From the NCBI GenBank assembly GCA_026239495.1, contig CP110830.1, positions 620,001-684,000 of the forward strand: a stretch of 64,000 nt of DNA, in the 5' to 3' direction. Positions within the stretch are counted from its first letter, which is position 1; each line of letters opens with the position of its first letter. The notes under the pieces were generated by a model. It made no database searches, was not told where the DNA came from, and was given only the letters and a program-made list of their open reading frames with translations. This DNA comes from Spiroplasma phoeniceum (GTDB taxonomy: Bacteria; Bacillota_I; Bacilli_A; Mycoplasmatales; Mycoplasmataceae). This document shows, one piece after another, positions 31,459-41,326 of the stretch. The position numbers were made by a program, and so were the translations under genes.

Positions 31459-32464
31459 CTTTTTTCTTTCCTTTCACTTTTTTTGCTTTTAAATTTTCTT
31501 TCAAAATATCAATATCAAACAATTCTAAGCGTTGTTTATTATTTAATTTTGATATATCTTTTCAAAAGTATTCTTTTTTATTAACAACCTCATCGTTTTT
31601 CAAATCACGAACAAAACTTAATCAATGACTATCATATTTATTTGCAAATTCAAGCGGAATAATTATCTTAAAAAACCGAATTCCCAATCCAACATCCGAC
31701 TTATGTTTTGCTCTTTTACCTTCTGCTGTTCGTTCTACTGATTTTGTTTTTCAAATTTCATAATCCGTAATATCTTGGAAAATACCAATTCGCATAACAA
31801 AACTACGATTAAAAATATTACCTAATTTTGACTTAACAGGTTTTTTCAATGAAATCGGAATAATAATACCACTTGCTAAATGACGAATATTATTTCACAT
31901 CATACCCTCACGCTGAACTGTAAAAATGGCTCTATTTTTAAAATGTCTTGCTAAAACAATTCACACACTTTTACCACCATGAACTTTTTTAACTTCGTGG
32001 GGACTAGTTCCATCAATATATAAAAAACTCTCATCAAACAAAATTAAACTATCATCGGGTGGGACTAATTTAGTTCTATCAGTAAAATCTAAATTATTAA
32101 AAGTTAAAAGTTTTATTGCATCATCTTCAATAGGATAATTACTATAAATTTTCTTTGTTAAAAGTTTCATAACTTGTGATAAAAAAGTTAAAAGCAATGT
32201 TTTACCAGTTCCTAATTTACCAATAATTACGGATAATGGATTATCTCAAATAAAGTGAACTAAACGAAAAACATTTAACTGATAAAAAACATTTTTTCAA
32301 ACTCACCAAACAAAATATACAAATTGTAAAGCAAATAATAGTCAAAATACTAAACCAGTATAATTTAATGAAATTATTCAAAGTAATAAATCAATTAAAC
32401 TAAACAAAACCATTGAACCATTAATATAACAAAAGTTTATTAGAAAAAATACAAACTTTTTCAT
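31451..32464 (-). CDS. Zot-like assembly ATPase (unit 2)
   Basis: 337 residues. Two N-terminal membrane segments (residues about 5-60), then IIGKLGTGKTLLLTF (Walker A near residue 95) and LILFDESFLYID (Walker B). This is the inner-membrane ATPase that drives extrusion of filamentous virions, the pI/Zot family. The C-terminus is basic (KAKKVKGKKKDE). Intact here, frameshifted in unit 1, so only unit 2 can supply it. Confidence 0.8.
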
Positions 32465-32667
32465 TACTTAAAATACCCAACTATTTTAAAAATCATTCAC
32501 AACAAAAATCAAGTTAAAAACAAAATTACAATTCAAACACCAACCATCAAAGTTAAATATTCATTTTGAGTTAAATTTCAAGTTGTTATTTTTTCAACAT
32601 TTGTTTTATCTATAAACAAAAAGACATGAATAAAAAACTCTTTTAATTTTTCTCAATCATTTTGCAT
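32464..32667 (-). CDS. Plectrovirus 67-residue membrane protein (unit 2)
   Basis: Same as 24755-24958. Single C-terminal membrane span rich in Trp; stop overlaps the ATPase start, so the two proteins may act together. Confidence 0.6.
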
Positions 32668-32669
32668 TT

Positions 32670-32819
32670 TTAAAAACTCCACATTTTTTGAATAAGTTTA
32701 AAAAACATTCCAAAAAATAAAACGATAAATAATACAAACGATATAACATATATAAAATTGGGAGCATTTGAACCAATAATATAACTTACAAATTGAACTC
32801 AATAATTATATAAACTCAT
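32670..32819 (-). CDS. Plectrovirus 49-residue membrane protein (unit 2)
   Basis: MSLYNYWVQFVSYIIGSN then a hydrophobic FIYVISFVLFIVLFFGMFF span. This is the undisturbed version of the unit-1 gene and the better reference for the protein. Confidence 0.6.
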
Positions 32820-33257
32820 TTAATTTAAACTTTCTAAGTCATTAATTAATTGTTGTACTTTTTCATCACTTCAATTTGTTAAATTATTATTGTTATTTGT
32901 TTTTACTTTTTGAGGTTTACCAGGGAATAATGCTTTTTTCATTTGTATAAAATAATTTTGTTTATATTGATTATACAAATCAATTATTTCTGTTCCAGTT
33001 AAGTATTTTCAATTGTGTTGTTTTAAATTTTCATCATATTTTACAATACGATAAGAATTATCATAAATTAAACCGATTGCTACTTGTTTAGAATGTTTTT
33101 GACTAGGATAAATAAACTTATTACTCAATCAAAAACCAATATGGCGATTATGATTAGGTAAATTTATAAAACTTGCTTTATCTGTTTCAAAAGGAATAAG
33201 TTCCTTGCTAATAAAATAATTTTCTATATTTTGATTTTTCTTAACAAAACTACTCAA
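32820..33257 (-). CDS. Plectrovirus hypothetical protein, 145 residues (unit 2)
   Basis: Soluble, mixed-charge protein ([18 protein letters not shown] ... NDLESLN). I chose TTG at 33257 because AAGGAG lies 9 nt before it; an ATG at 33275 in the same frame lacks such a site and would add six residues. The reading frame overlaps the zinc-ribbon gene. It may be an early or replication function by position (inference). Confidence 0.6.
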
Positions 33258-33363
33258 TTTTTTCAACTCCTTCATAACAATTTAAACAATAAAATTGATC
33301 AAATCGTAATCTTTTCATATCATTAAAACAAGTTTCACATTTATATTCAAAATAATTAATCAT
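33250..33363 (-). CDS. Small two-CxxC zinc-ribbon protein (unit 2)
   Basis: 37 residues, CETC and CLNC, same as 25542-25655. First gene downstream of the iterons. Confidence 0.65.
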   Translation of the reverse strand: MINYFEYKCETCFNDMKRLRFDQFYCLNCYEGVEKIE

Positions 33364-33675
33364 TACTTATCATCTCCTAACTAAATGTTTGTTTAATAAA
33401 CAATGTTATATTTAATGTTTATATATTGCTAATTTATTGATAAAAACATTAATTATTAACAATGTTATACATAATGCCAATATATTGCTTATTTAATGTT
33501 TAATAAACAATGTTATTAACAATGTTAAATATATAAAATAGTAAAAATTGGCACACTGAAAAATACTATTAAGTTTTAAAGTAATAGTTATATAAAATAA
33601 ATTAATAAAAAATAAATAAACTAGTGTGCCTTAGTTTTTGTTAAAATACTTTGAATATTAGAGTAATATACTCTA
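33364..33675. promoter_or_regulatory. Plectrovirus intergenic region with iterons and nested stem-loop (unit 2)
   Basis: AACAATGTTA at 33399-33408, 33458-33467, 33506-33515 and 33518-33527. Nested hairpin: GGCACACT (33550-33557) with AGTGTGCC (33623-33630), enclosing ACTATTA (33565-33571) with TAATAGT (33582-33588). Expected roles are coat-transcript terminator, strand origin and promoter for the early block; only the repeats and pairing are seen. Confidence 0.6.
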
Positions 33676-33894
33676 TTAAAATCCTTTAACCATATGACGG
33701 AAAAAGTTTAATATCTTAATAATAATAAATAATCCAAATGGAATTAAAATAATTCACGCATCACCCAAAAAGGTCATTAATTGCGGTAAAATACCATATA
33801 CAGCATCTTTTACTTTACCCATTGCATTACCTAACCCAGTTCAAATAGAATTCATTCCAGTCCCAAAAGTAACTGCATCTGCTAAAAAATTCAT
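33676..33894 (-). CDS. Putative major coat protein (unit 2)
   Basis: 72 residues, same as 25968-26186. Gly/Ala-rich amphipathic start, one membrane span, basic end. Followed by the large stem-loop that would end its transcript and allow high expression. Confidence 0.65.
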
Positions 33895-34043
33895 TATTTT
33901 CTATCCTCCTTTTTTTCAAATTCTTTTTTTTCTTTTTTCTTACCTTGAATTTGTCGAATTTTTTGATAAATTGATAAACCAATTCACGCAAAAATACCTA
34001 ACAAAATCAAAATACTAAATATCCATGTTAATCATACTGGCAT
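33894..34043 (-). CDS. Plectrovirus 49-residue membrane protein with charged tail (unit 2)
   Basis: Same as 26186-26335. Overlaps the coat start by one base pair set (TAATG). Confidence 0.6.
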
Positions 34044-34174
34044 GATATAACTCCTTTCGATAAATTAAAAAATTGAAATTTGCAAACTCGCTCCGCTCGT
34101 TGTCGCTTTGCTCCACTTAAAAAACATTATTGAATAAATTATCCGCTAATAAATTACGCGTAATAATTTATTCT

Positions 34175-34285
34175 TTACTTTTTAATTTCAATATCATTTG
34201 AAATCTTATTGACAGTATTAATAACAATATCTTTACCATATTTTTTCACTAACGACCGCAAAATAAAATATTGCTTTGTTTGCAT
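34175..34285 (-). CDS. 36-residue protein at the viral genome end (unit 2)
   Basis: Same as 26467-26577. Upstream, 34286-34368 carries several GTTAAC repeats and the right 18-bp terminal repeat. Confidence 0.5.
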   Translation of the reverse strand: MQTKQYFILRSLVKKYGKDIVINTVNKISNDIEIKK

Positions 34286-34368
34286 AATTTTAACCTCCTA
34301 TAATTAACTTAAAAAAGTTAACTAAATTAATAGTTAACTTTTTATGATTTGGCATTTACAATTTACAG

Positions 34369-34757
34369 AATAAAAATCCTAAGAAAAAAATAAATTTATT
34401 TTTTTTAATTATTTTAATCTTAACATAAAAGTAATAATTTACAATACAAAAAATAATAATTCGCAAATTATTTAATAAATTTATAAATTTATTTTAAATT
34501 ATTGATTTTTACTTTAAATTTTAGACAAAGGCTTGTACATATTGACTAAAGTTTTTATTTATTAAAAATTGTTGATTATTATTATTTTAATTTTTAAAAT
34601 AAAAATTATATTCTTTTTCATTATTTTTGTTTAATTTATTAAGATAAAAATCAATTAAATTAACACCATTTTCTTTCGCCAATTTCATTGCAATCATATT
34701 TTTAAAAACTTTTTCACTATATGATTTAGTACCTTATCCTTTTAATCATTTAACATT
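34369..34757 (-). pseudogene. Decayed gene remnant beside the prophage
   Basis: Mostly A+T-rich. On the minus strand about 34595-34750 reads GTKSYSEKVFKNMIAMKLAK...NGVNLIDFYLNKLN, with TAA codons before and after. It is cut by an IS5 end at 34758. No family recognised; the rest of the segment holds nothing. Confidence 0.35.
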
Positions 34758-35827
34758 AGACTTCTTGCGATACCTGGTTTTATTATTAAAATATTATTAT
34801 AAAATATAATTTATGAGGATATTAAATTATGAAATTTGATGAATTTAAAAATATTAATGATAAAGAATGATTAAGATTAACAGGAATAAAACAAGATATT
34901 TTTAATAAAATGTTAGATATTTTACAAGTAGCTGAAATAGAAAAATTTAAAAAAGGTGGCAAAGCTAATAAATTATCACTAGAAAATCGATTATTGATGA
35001 CTTTATCGTATTGACGAGAATATCGAACTTATTTTCATCTTGGAAAAAATTTCGGAATTAGTGAAGCTAATTGTTATCGCAATATCAAGTGAATTGAAGA
35101 TATTTTAATTAAACATTCTGATTTTCAGCAAGTTGCTGGTAAAAAAGCACTAATAAATGATTATTTTAATGATAAAACTATTATTATTGATGCTACCAAA
35201 ACCCCAATCCAACGCCCAAAAAAAGACAAAAACAATCTTATTCTGGTAAAAAGAAAAAACACACTATTAAAACACAAGTAATTATCGAACAAGAAACCAA
35301 AAAAATTATTGCAACAAATTTTTCACTTGGTAAAAAACACGATTATGCTTTATTTAAAGAATCAAAAATCGCAATTTTAAAAAATACCAAATTAATAGTT
35401 GATAGTGGTTATCAAGGAATACAAAAAATTCACAATAATGTTATAATGCCCACAAAGAAAACTAATAAAAAACATTTAAATAAAGAACAAAAACAACATA
35501 ATAGACTAGTTTCAAAAATAAGAATTATTATTGAAAATATTTTTGCTATTCTTAAAAAATTTAAAATTATTACAGAAAAATATAGAAATCGTAGAAAACG
35601 ATTTAGTTTAAGATTTAATTTAATTGCTTCAATTTATAATTTACAATTATTATAGTTATCATAAAAGATTTATTTAAAATTAACGAATTTGAATAATAAA
35701 ATAATTTTTCGTTGTGGCAAAATATTAAATTTTTAAATAAAAGACATAATTAATTAAAATTATAATTTTATATTAACCCCTTTTTACAAATATTTGAAAT
35801 TATTTTAATGGGTTATGCAAGAAGTCT
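34758..35827 (+). mobile_element. IS5-family element, subtype A, apparently intact
   Basis: 1070 bp with ATT on both sides, but the left flank is unrelated to the ISLre2 sequence that continues on the right, so the element marks a rearrangement point rather than a simple insertion. Confidence 0.88.
34829..35655 (+). CDS. IS5-family transposase (frameshift product)
   Basis: First frame 34829-35281 (150 residues), slippery A-run 35218-35224, second frame to TAG at 35653-35655. Total fits one -1 shift, about 275 residues. DDE residues: DATKTP, VDSGYQ, IENIFA. THe C-terminal basic patch RNRRKRFSLRFN is typical of the group. Confidence 0.85.
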
Positions 35828-35828
35828 A

Positions 35829-36437
35829 TTAATTACCAGTTATTATGACATTAATGACAATATTGAATTTATGGTATTAGGAGATGGTGCACTTTGAATT
35901 AAAAATATGGTAAAATTTATTCAAGAATATTTTCCTAAAAATAAAGTACATTACACGATAGATAAATTTCACCTTACAAGTAGATTTAAAAAATTATATC
36001 CTTATCAAAGTAAAAACAAAGAAAACAGAGAAACATACCATAAAGCAGTCGATTATTTTTTTAATGGTAAATATGAAGAATTATTAGAACGCGTAGAAAA
36101 CAGTGCTTCTTTTATAAAAGAATCAAAAATGAAATTCTTAAAAGAGACAATTAAATTAATTAAAAATAATGAAGAAAGTGTCAGAAATCAAACATTATGA
36201 AATAATATTGGTTGTCATATTGAGGGTGATATATCACATTACTGTAAGGGTGTTTTGGTTAAAAAAGCAACTTATTATGAAAAAACTATTAAAAATAAAT
36301 TAAATACTAGTATGATGAATTTTAAAAATAAAATTAATTTATTTAATACTAATGAACCATTAGAAAAAAATAGAATTAATTATTCAGTTAATAATTTTGT
36401 AAATAATAGTTTACAATCAAACTTATATTTTTATTAA
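35829..36437 (+). pseudogene. ISLre2 transposase, N-terminal half missing
   Basis: Matches codons about 198 onward of the copy at 3-1202 and is cut on the left by the IS5 element. A few substitutions separate the copies (HEK to YEK, LVNN to SVNN). Confidence 0.75.
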
Positions 36438-36613
36438 TTTTATCTAAATAAATTAAATAACTTTAATAAACATGTATTTTTGTCGTGGAAAAATTTAAAA
36501 ATAATGAAAAAATATATTGACAATAAAATTAAAAGTAATACAGTTTAATTGAGTAAGTGTCATATTATTCCACAATTTCTAAGATATTAATTAAAACCCT
36601 TAAATAATACATA
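36438..36613 (+). mobile_element. ISLre2 right end
   Basis: Same tail as 1203-1381. Joined directly to a broken IS3 element at about 36614. Confidence 0.5.
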
Positions 36614-37568
36614 CAAACATTAATTTTTTGGGACATCCTGCATAATTTAAAGCTGATACTAAATTCTTAAAAATCAAATTAGCATCAGCATGATTTGATA
36701 ATTTTCAATCTATTATTTCACCATTGAATAAGTTACGGATAATTGATAAATATACCACGCAATTATTAATAGGTAAATATGTTGTATATCTGTCACTCAT
36801 TTTTTGTTTGGTTCAGATGTAACAAAATCTCGTTTTAAGATATTTGGGAATCTTATAGGACCTGATTTAAAATAATTCGGTTTTATTTTCTTCCGAATAG
36901 ACTTAATTTTTAATATTTTCATATAGCGATAGACTAATCATTTGTTAACTTTGATATTTTTATATTTTTCTAACAAAATCGTAATCATTGGGTACACATA
37001 AACACCTTTAAATTTATTAAATATTTCAAGTATTATTTCTGCTAAAAAAAATTATAGTTTTTATACATAGGTTTTCCTTGTTTAATCCATAAGTAATAAC
37101 CTTGTCTAGTAATACCTAATTTTTTACATATAAAATCAACAGAATAATATGCTTATAGTTTATTTAATGCGAAGAACTTTTCTTTAGTAGTCTTCGCCTC
37201 ATACTTTTTTAATGCAAAATGTAATTTAGCAATCTCTTCTAATTCAGAAAGTGACATTTTTTTGACATCATTTGAGTAAATTGTTGAAATACTAATTATT
37301 ATTTTTTTTGTTTACTTTAAAATCCACGACCTCATTCTAGGTTATCAAAATTGTTTTGTGCGTCTATACGTCATCTATGTATGGTAGATTTGTCTGTGTT
37401 ATATTTTTTAACTGTTAGTTTAATGCCATTTAACTCAGTAAGTGTTAAAATTTCTAGTTTTTCATTTTTGTTTCATTGTTTTGCCATAAGAAAAGATAAT
37501 CCTTTCAATAAAATTATATAACAGAAAAATTTTATCTCTTTTTTCTGTCAATTTTATTTAGATGTTCA
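36614..37568 (-). mobile_element. IS3-family element (type 1), partial
   Basis: Second copy of the element at 14424-16780, lacking its orfB 3' end. It supplies the uninterrupted site for the IS5 insertion at 15100. orfA starts near 37488 (MAKQWNKNEKLEILTLTEL) and is frameshifted near 37305; orfB (SDRYTTYLPINN) is incomplete. Confidence 0.7.
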
Positions 37569-37590
37569 TTATATATCTCTTTTTCTATTT

Positions 37591-38070
37591 TTACTTAACT
37601 TTTATGTTACCATTTTCATCAATATATAATAAATTAGATATATTAGTATCTAAATTTCAACGATAAACTGATTTAAAATAATCATTATTTTTATTTCATT
37701 TAGCACTAAATCCTATTGCTCCTTGTTTTTTAAAAATATATAATTCTTTTTTATTATTTATAGAAAGAATAAAATTATTATATTCTTCTAATAAACCTTG
37801 TTTTTTATACTTATAGTTAACAATTATTCAATTATCATTTTTATCACCACGACATACTACATAATAATATTTATTATCGACTGTATTAAACGGTTTTTCT
37901 TGTGGTGCTATTCATTCTAAAATACCATCTTTTGTAGTTATATTATTTTTGTCTTTTAGTTCTTTTAATTCTTCTTTTGTATATTCTTGTGGTGTATTAC
38001 AAGCAACTAAACTTGTTGTGCTTGTTACTGCTAAACTAATTGCACCTATTATACTTAATAATCTTTTCAT
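37591..38070 (-). CDS. Lipoprotein related to plectrovirus virion-protein domain
   Basis: 159 residues: signal MKRLLSIIGAISLAVTST, lipobox SLVAC (Cys near residue 24), then a domain ending FKSVYRWNLDT...LLYIDENGNIKVK. This end resembles the YRWDG...INTNGEL unit in the viral ORF1 protein and viral lipoprotein, though the rest is diverged. It is likely an anchored surface protein left from another plectrovirus. TATATTATATATA upstream looks like a promoter. No stop codons. Confidence 0.7.
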
Positions 38071-38399
38071 TCCAATTAACCCTCTTTTCTGATATTTATT
38101 AACTTCTTATATTATATATATATACATAATATATACAAGGGTAAATTAGTTATTTTAAATACCTTTATTACTTGTTTTAAGACCTAAATTAGCAATAAAA
38201 TATATTAAGTTTAGTAAATTTTTTTGTCTACAAAAGGTATTATATTGGTAAAATAGTGTGATATTATTATTCCATTTAAATAAAAAATAGAATTACCACT
38301 CATCATTCTTATTAGTAATTATATATCAATAAATAATAATTTCAAGTAAGAATGATAAGGTTTTTACCTCTTTATTAATTTAATCAAAGGGGTGAAAAA
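38071..38399. promoter_or_regulatory. Divergent intergenic region with stem-loop
   Basis: No gene. Two A+T promoters are plausible. An inverted repeat ATCATTCTTA (38302-38311) / TAAGAATGAT (38347-38356) stands 44 nt before the next ATG and could be an operator or attenuator. Confidence 0.4.
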
Positions 38400-38444
38400 A
38401 TGATTTTTAAAACAAATAATTTAATATTATCAATTGATAACAAT
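38400..38444 (+). pseudogene. Start of an unknown gene cut by IS5
   Basis: GGGGTGAAAAA precedes ATG; 15 codons (MIFKTNNLILSIDNN) remain. The two flanks of the IS do not match (AAT left, ATT right), so the rest of the gene was removed by recombination. Confidence 0.45.
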
Positions 38445-39514
38445 AGACTTCTTGCATAACCCATTAAAATAATTTCAAATATTTGTAAAAAGGGGTTAAT
38501 ATAAAATTATAATTTTAATTAATTATGTCTTTTATTTAAAAATTTAATATTTTGCCACAACGAAAAATTATTTTATTATTCAAATTCGTTAATTTTAAAT
38601 AAATCTTTTATGATAACTATAATAATTGTAAATTATAAATTGAAGCAATTAAATTAAATCTTAAACTAAATCGTTTTCTACGATTTCTATATTTTTCTGT
38701 AATAATTTTAAATTTTTTAAGAATAGCAAAAATATTTTCAATAATAATTCTTATTTTTGAAACTAGTCTATTATGTTGTTTTTGTTCTTTATTTAAATGT
38801 TTTTTCTTAGTTTTCTTTGTGGGCATTATAACATTATTGTGAATTTTTTGTATTCCTTGATAACCACTATCAACTATTAATTTGGTATTTTTTAAAATTG
38901 CGATTTTTGATTCTTTAAATAAAGCATAATCGTGTTTTTTACCAAGTGAAAAACTTGTTGCAATAATTTTTTTGGTTTCTTGTTCGATAATTACTTGTGT
39001 TTTAATAGTGTGTTTTTTCTTTTTACCAGAATAAGATTGTTTTTGTCTTTTTTTGGGCGTTGGATTGGGGTTTCGGTAACATCAATAATAATAGTTTTAT
39101 CATTAAAATAATCATTTATTAGTGCTTTTTTACCAGCAACTTGCTGAAAATCAGGGTGTTTAATTAAAATATCTTCAATTCACTTGATATTGCGATAACA
39201 ATTAGCTTCACTAATTCCGAAATTTTTTCCAAGATGAAAATAAGTTCGATATTCTCGTCAATACGATAAAGTCATCAATAATCGATTTTCTAGTGATAAT
39301 TTATTAGCTTTGCCACCTTTTTTAAATTTTTCTATTTCAGCTACTTGTAAAATATCTAACATTTTATTAAAAATATCTTGTTTTATTCCCGTTAATCTTA
39401 ATCATTCTTTATCATTAATATTTTTAAATTCATCAAATTTCATAATTTAATATCCTCATAAATTATATTTTATAATAATATTTTAATAATAAAACCAGGT
39501 ATCGCAAGAAGTCT
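38445..39514 (-). mobile_element. IS5-family element, subtype A, apparently intact
   Basis: 1070 bp; flanks AAT and ATT differ, indicating that IS-to-IS recombination rearranged the neighbourhood. Confidence 0.88.
38617..39443 (-). CDS. IS5-family transposase (frameshift product)
   Basis: 827 nt, seven-A slippery run, both frames open; DVTETP in place of DATETP around the first Asp. Most typical subtype-A copy. Confidence 0.85.
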
Positions 39515-39531
39515 ATTATTTATCCTTCTTG

Positions 39532-39801
39532 CTAGATGTGTCTCATGATTCAATAATACTTAATTGTTCTAATTGTTGCTTTTGTAATTAAGACATTAGT
39601 TAAATTAACATCTCGTAATTTAGCAAAAAATAAATTAGCACCTTGTAAATCAGAACGCCTTAAATTAGCATTTCGTAAATCTACACCTACTAAATTAGCA
39701 TCTTGTAAATCTAATATTTCACTTTTTAAATATTTATTTATTTTTCATTGTTCAACAGTAATATCTGTTAAATCTTTAATCATTTCTCGTATTGTTTTCA
39801 T
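39532..39801 (-). CDS. Pentapeptide-repeat protein of the module, tail frameshifted
   Basis: 89 residues. Residues 31-70 show A(N/D)LxxxDLRNANL-type pentapeptide repeats (LDLQDANLVGVDLRNANL, SDLQGANL, KLRDVNL). The tail ITKATIRTIKYYW is out of register with a better frame ending QKQQLEQLSIIES, so a small indel changed the end. It is the last gene of the inverted module copy 2. Pentapeptide proteins can mimic DNA; the role here is unknown. Confidence 0.65.
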
Positions 39802-39802
39802 T

Positions 39803-39940
39803 TTATAATTCCTCCAAATTCTTTTCTTCAATTAAAGTATCAATATAGTTATAAGCACTTTCTTCTGAATGACATTATTCTAATGCTTCATTAAATAAAT
39901 CTTCTTCTGTATAAACTTTGCCTTCTTCATCTTTTCACAT
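39803..39940 (-). pseudogene. Short acidic module protein, one nonsense codon
   Basis: MWKDEEGKVYTEEDLFNEALE then TAA (39875-39877), then CHSEESAYNYIDTLIEE. The TAA stands where copy 1 has GAA, and copy 1 has TAA one codon earlier, so the two copies were disabled independently. Confidence 0.6.
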
Positions 39941-39941
39941 A

Positions 39942-40112
39942 TTATTCAACTCCTTTTCATTTAATATTTTTATTTTCTAAATCAATAATTGTTGTTAATC
40001 ATTCTTGTTGATTTTCAACATTAGCAGTAATTTTTGCTTCTTCTAATGTATAAAACAATTTAGTTAGAACTTCATTTTCATATTTCATTACTAATAAATA
40101 TCTTTTATTCAT
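39942..40112 (-). CDS. MNKRYLLVMK-type small protein, intact
   Basis: 56 residues, MNKRYLLVMKYENEVLTKL...; intact counterpart of 10940-11113 and of 63919-64000. Ends 1 nt before the next start. Function unknown. Confidence 0.6.
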
Positions 40113-40125
40113 AATTTATTTCCTC

Positions 40126-40581
40126 CTAATTCTTTTTAGTATTTAATGCTCAATGTTCATCTGTAATATCTTCAAATGACACTGGATAAGCATGTAGCAT
40201 TAATTTTTGTAATTTATTTTCTTGATTGCATTTAAAGCAATAACCTCAATATCTTTGTTTAAGACAAATTTTATTTAACCTTTTAATATAAACCTCATAA
40301 ATTATTCCTTTAATTTTTTGGTCGATTTGTAATATTTTTCAACCATCTGATGCTAAATCTAAAATATCGTTAATTTTGTAATGTTGCATATAAGAAACAA
40401 TAACATCTCATTTATTTTTAAATAAATTTAAGTACATTTTTGCTCATTCTAAACATTGTAAATCATAATGATTTTTATGGTGAGAAATACTACAATCAAC
40501 GGGCTGACAATTAACTCAATCAAATGATGTTGTTATTTAATTTCAAGTTTTATTGATATATTTACTTTTATATTCTGTCAT
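40126..40581 (-). CDS. Two module genes joined in one frame, one internal TAA
   Basis: The upstream part (MTEYKSKYINKTWN) has TAA at 40537-40539 (GAA in the fragment at 16.9 kb), then FDWVNCQPVDCSISHHKNHYD, a CxxxxC...HH pattern that may bind metal. It continues without a stop into the zinc-ribbon gene (RYWGYCFKCNQENK), whose own start is ATT at 40287 instead of ATG. The other copies keep the zinc-ribbon gene separate and lack the upstream gene. It may be translated from ATT, or be a dying fusion. Confidence 0.5.
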
Positions 40582-40602
40582 TATAATTCCTCCTAGTTTT
40601 AA

Positions 40603-40711
40603 CTCGCTGGCACTCACTCGCAAGTGAAAGTGCCAAAGCGAGAATTAGTTATATAATTATTTATCTATTTATTTACTACGCCATCCGCTTCACTGGGGGT
40701 GAGCGGTGGCG
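40603..40711 (-). promoter_or_regulatory. Two GC-rich hairpins, module copy 2
   Basis: 40603-40642 (CTCGCTGGCACTCACT with AGTGAAAGTGCCAAAGCGAG) and 40679-40711 (CGCCATCCGCTT with AGCGGTGGCG). Same order and distance from the structured RNA as in the other copies. Confidence 0.5.
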
Positions 40712-40794
40712 ATGTTAACATTTACAATTAACTACAAAGTACTACAATGTTCTACATTTTGTATTTGTTTGTAAATTTGTTACGCCTTATATAT

Positions 40795-41138
40795 ACACCT
40801 CTTCATCCGCACCATTTCAGGTCAAAACGTTCAGTTTTTAAAATAAATTCACTTGCACCCTGAAGATCCTAGTGCTGGCTTTGTGGTTTTTAAACCGCTG
40901 CCACTTCTAAGAAGTAATATCTATCGCAAATTTATTTATAAAGTGGCCATATCAATATTTATTGTAGTTTGATGTTGACTTTGCACTTATCACGACTATC
41001 GCCTAGTTCTAATGAACCAGCGCCGATTTACATTTTTCCTCATACACTATTTCAGTACTTGCCTCGGCCGGCTGCGGGAATGAGTTAATACTCATGTTCT
41101 TATGGAAGCACTTAGTTATTTAAAATAACCGTCCCAAT
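40795..41138 (-). ncRNA. Structured RNA candidate, module copy 2
   Basis: Reverse-strand homologue of 10259-10580. Stem GCCACTT/AAGTGGC (plus-strand 40900-40906 and 40941-40947) replaces GTCACTT/AAGTGAC of copy 3, keeping the pair; GCACT/GGTGC replaces GCATT/AATGC. A G+C-rich peripheral insertion of about 20 to 60 nt near 41000-41095 forms its own hairpins (ATGAGT/ACTCAT and GAACTAGGCG with CGCTGGTTC). Core conserved, periphery variable. Confidence 0.65.
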
Positions 41139-41169
41139 CTGCATTAAGTTGTTTTATAAAATTTAAGTT

Positions 41170-41286
41170 TTAATATTCAGTATAATAAACATCTTCAAAT
41201 CATTCTGTTTTTTCACGATGGTTAACTTTGTGAAACTGCTTTGGTGTTCCACATTTTTTGCATTTAATAAAAGTATTTTCAGACAT
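41170..41286 (-). CDS. 38-residue zinc-finger-like protein of module copy 2
   Basis: MSENTFIKCKKCGTPKQFHK: CKKC followed by H19 and H23 could make a zinc site. It stands where copies 1 and 3 have the 79-residue gene, directly before the structured RNA, so the module can swap its first gene. AAGAGAGTAAAAAA upstream is a weak ribosome site. Confidence 0.55.
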
Positions 41287-41326
41287 ATTTTTTTACTCTC
41301 TTTCTAAGAGTTTTTTTCAAATAAAA

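Larger units (their letters stand above)
26660..34368 (-). mobile_element. Plectrovirus (SpV1-type) genome, tandem unit 2, intact
   Basis: The second 7.7-kb unit begins exactly where unit 1 ends, sharing the junction CAGAATGTATACTG. All genes are open, including the ATPase. Recombination between units would release one complete circular genome. The right flank after CAGAAT is host DNA. Confidence 0.88.

Noticed and set aside
33399-33527. Four AACAATGTTA repeats as a possible CRISPR array
   Set aside because: Repeats are only 10 bp with irregular spacing of 12 to 59 bp, no cas genes nearby. They fit iterons or operators.
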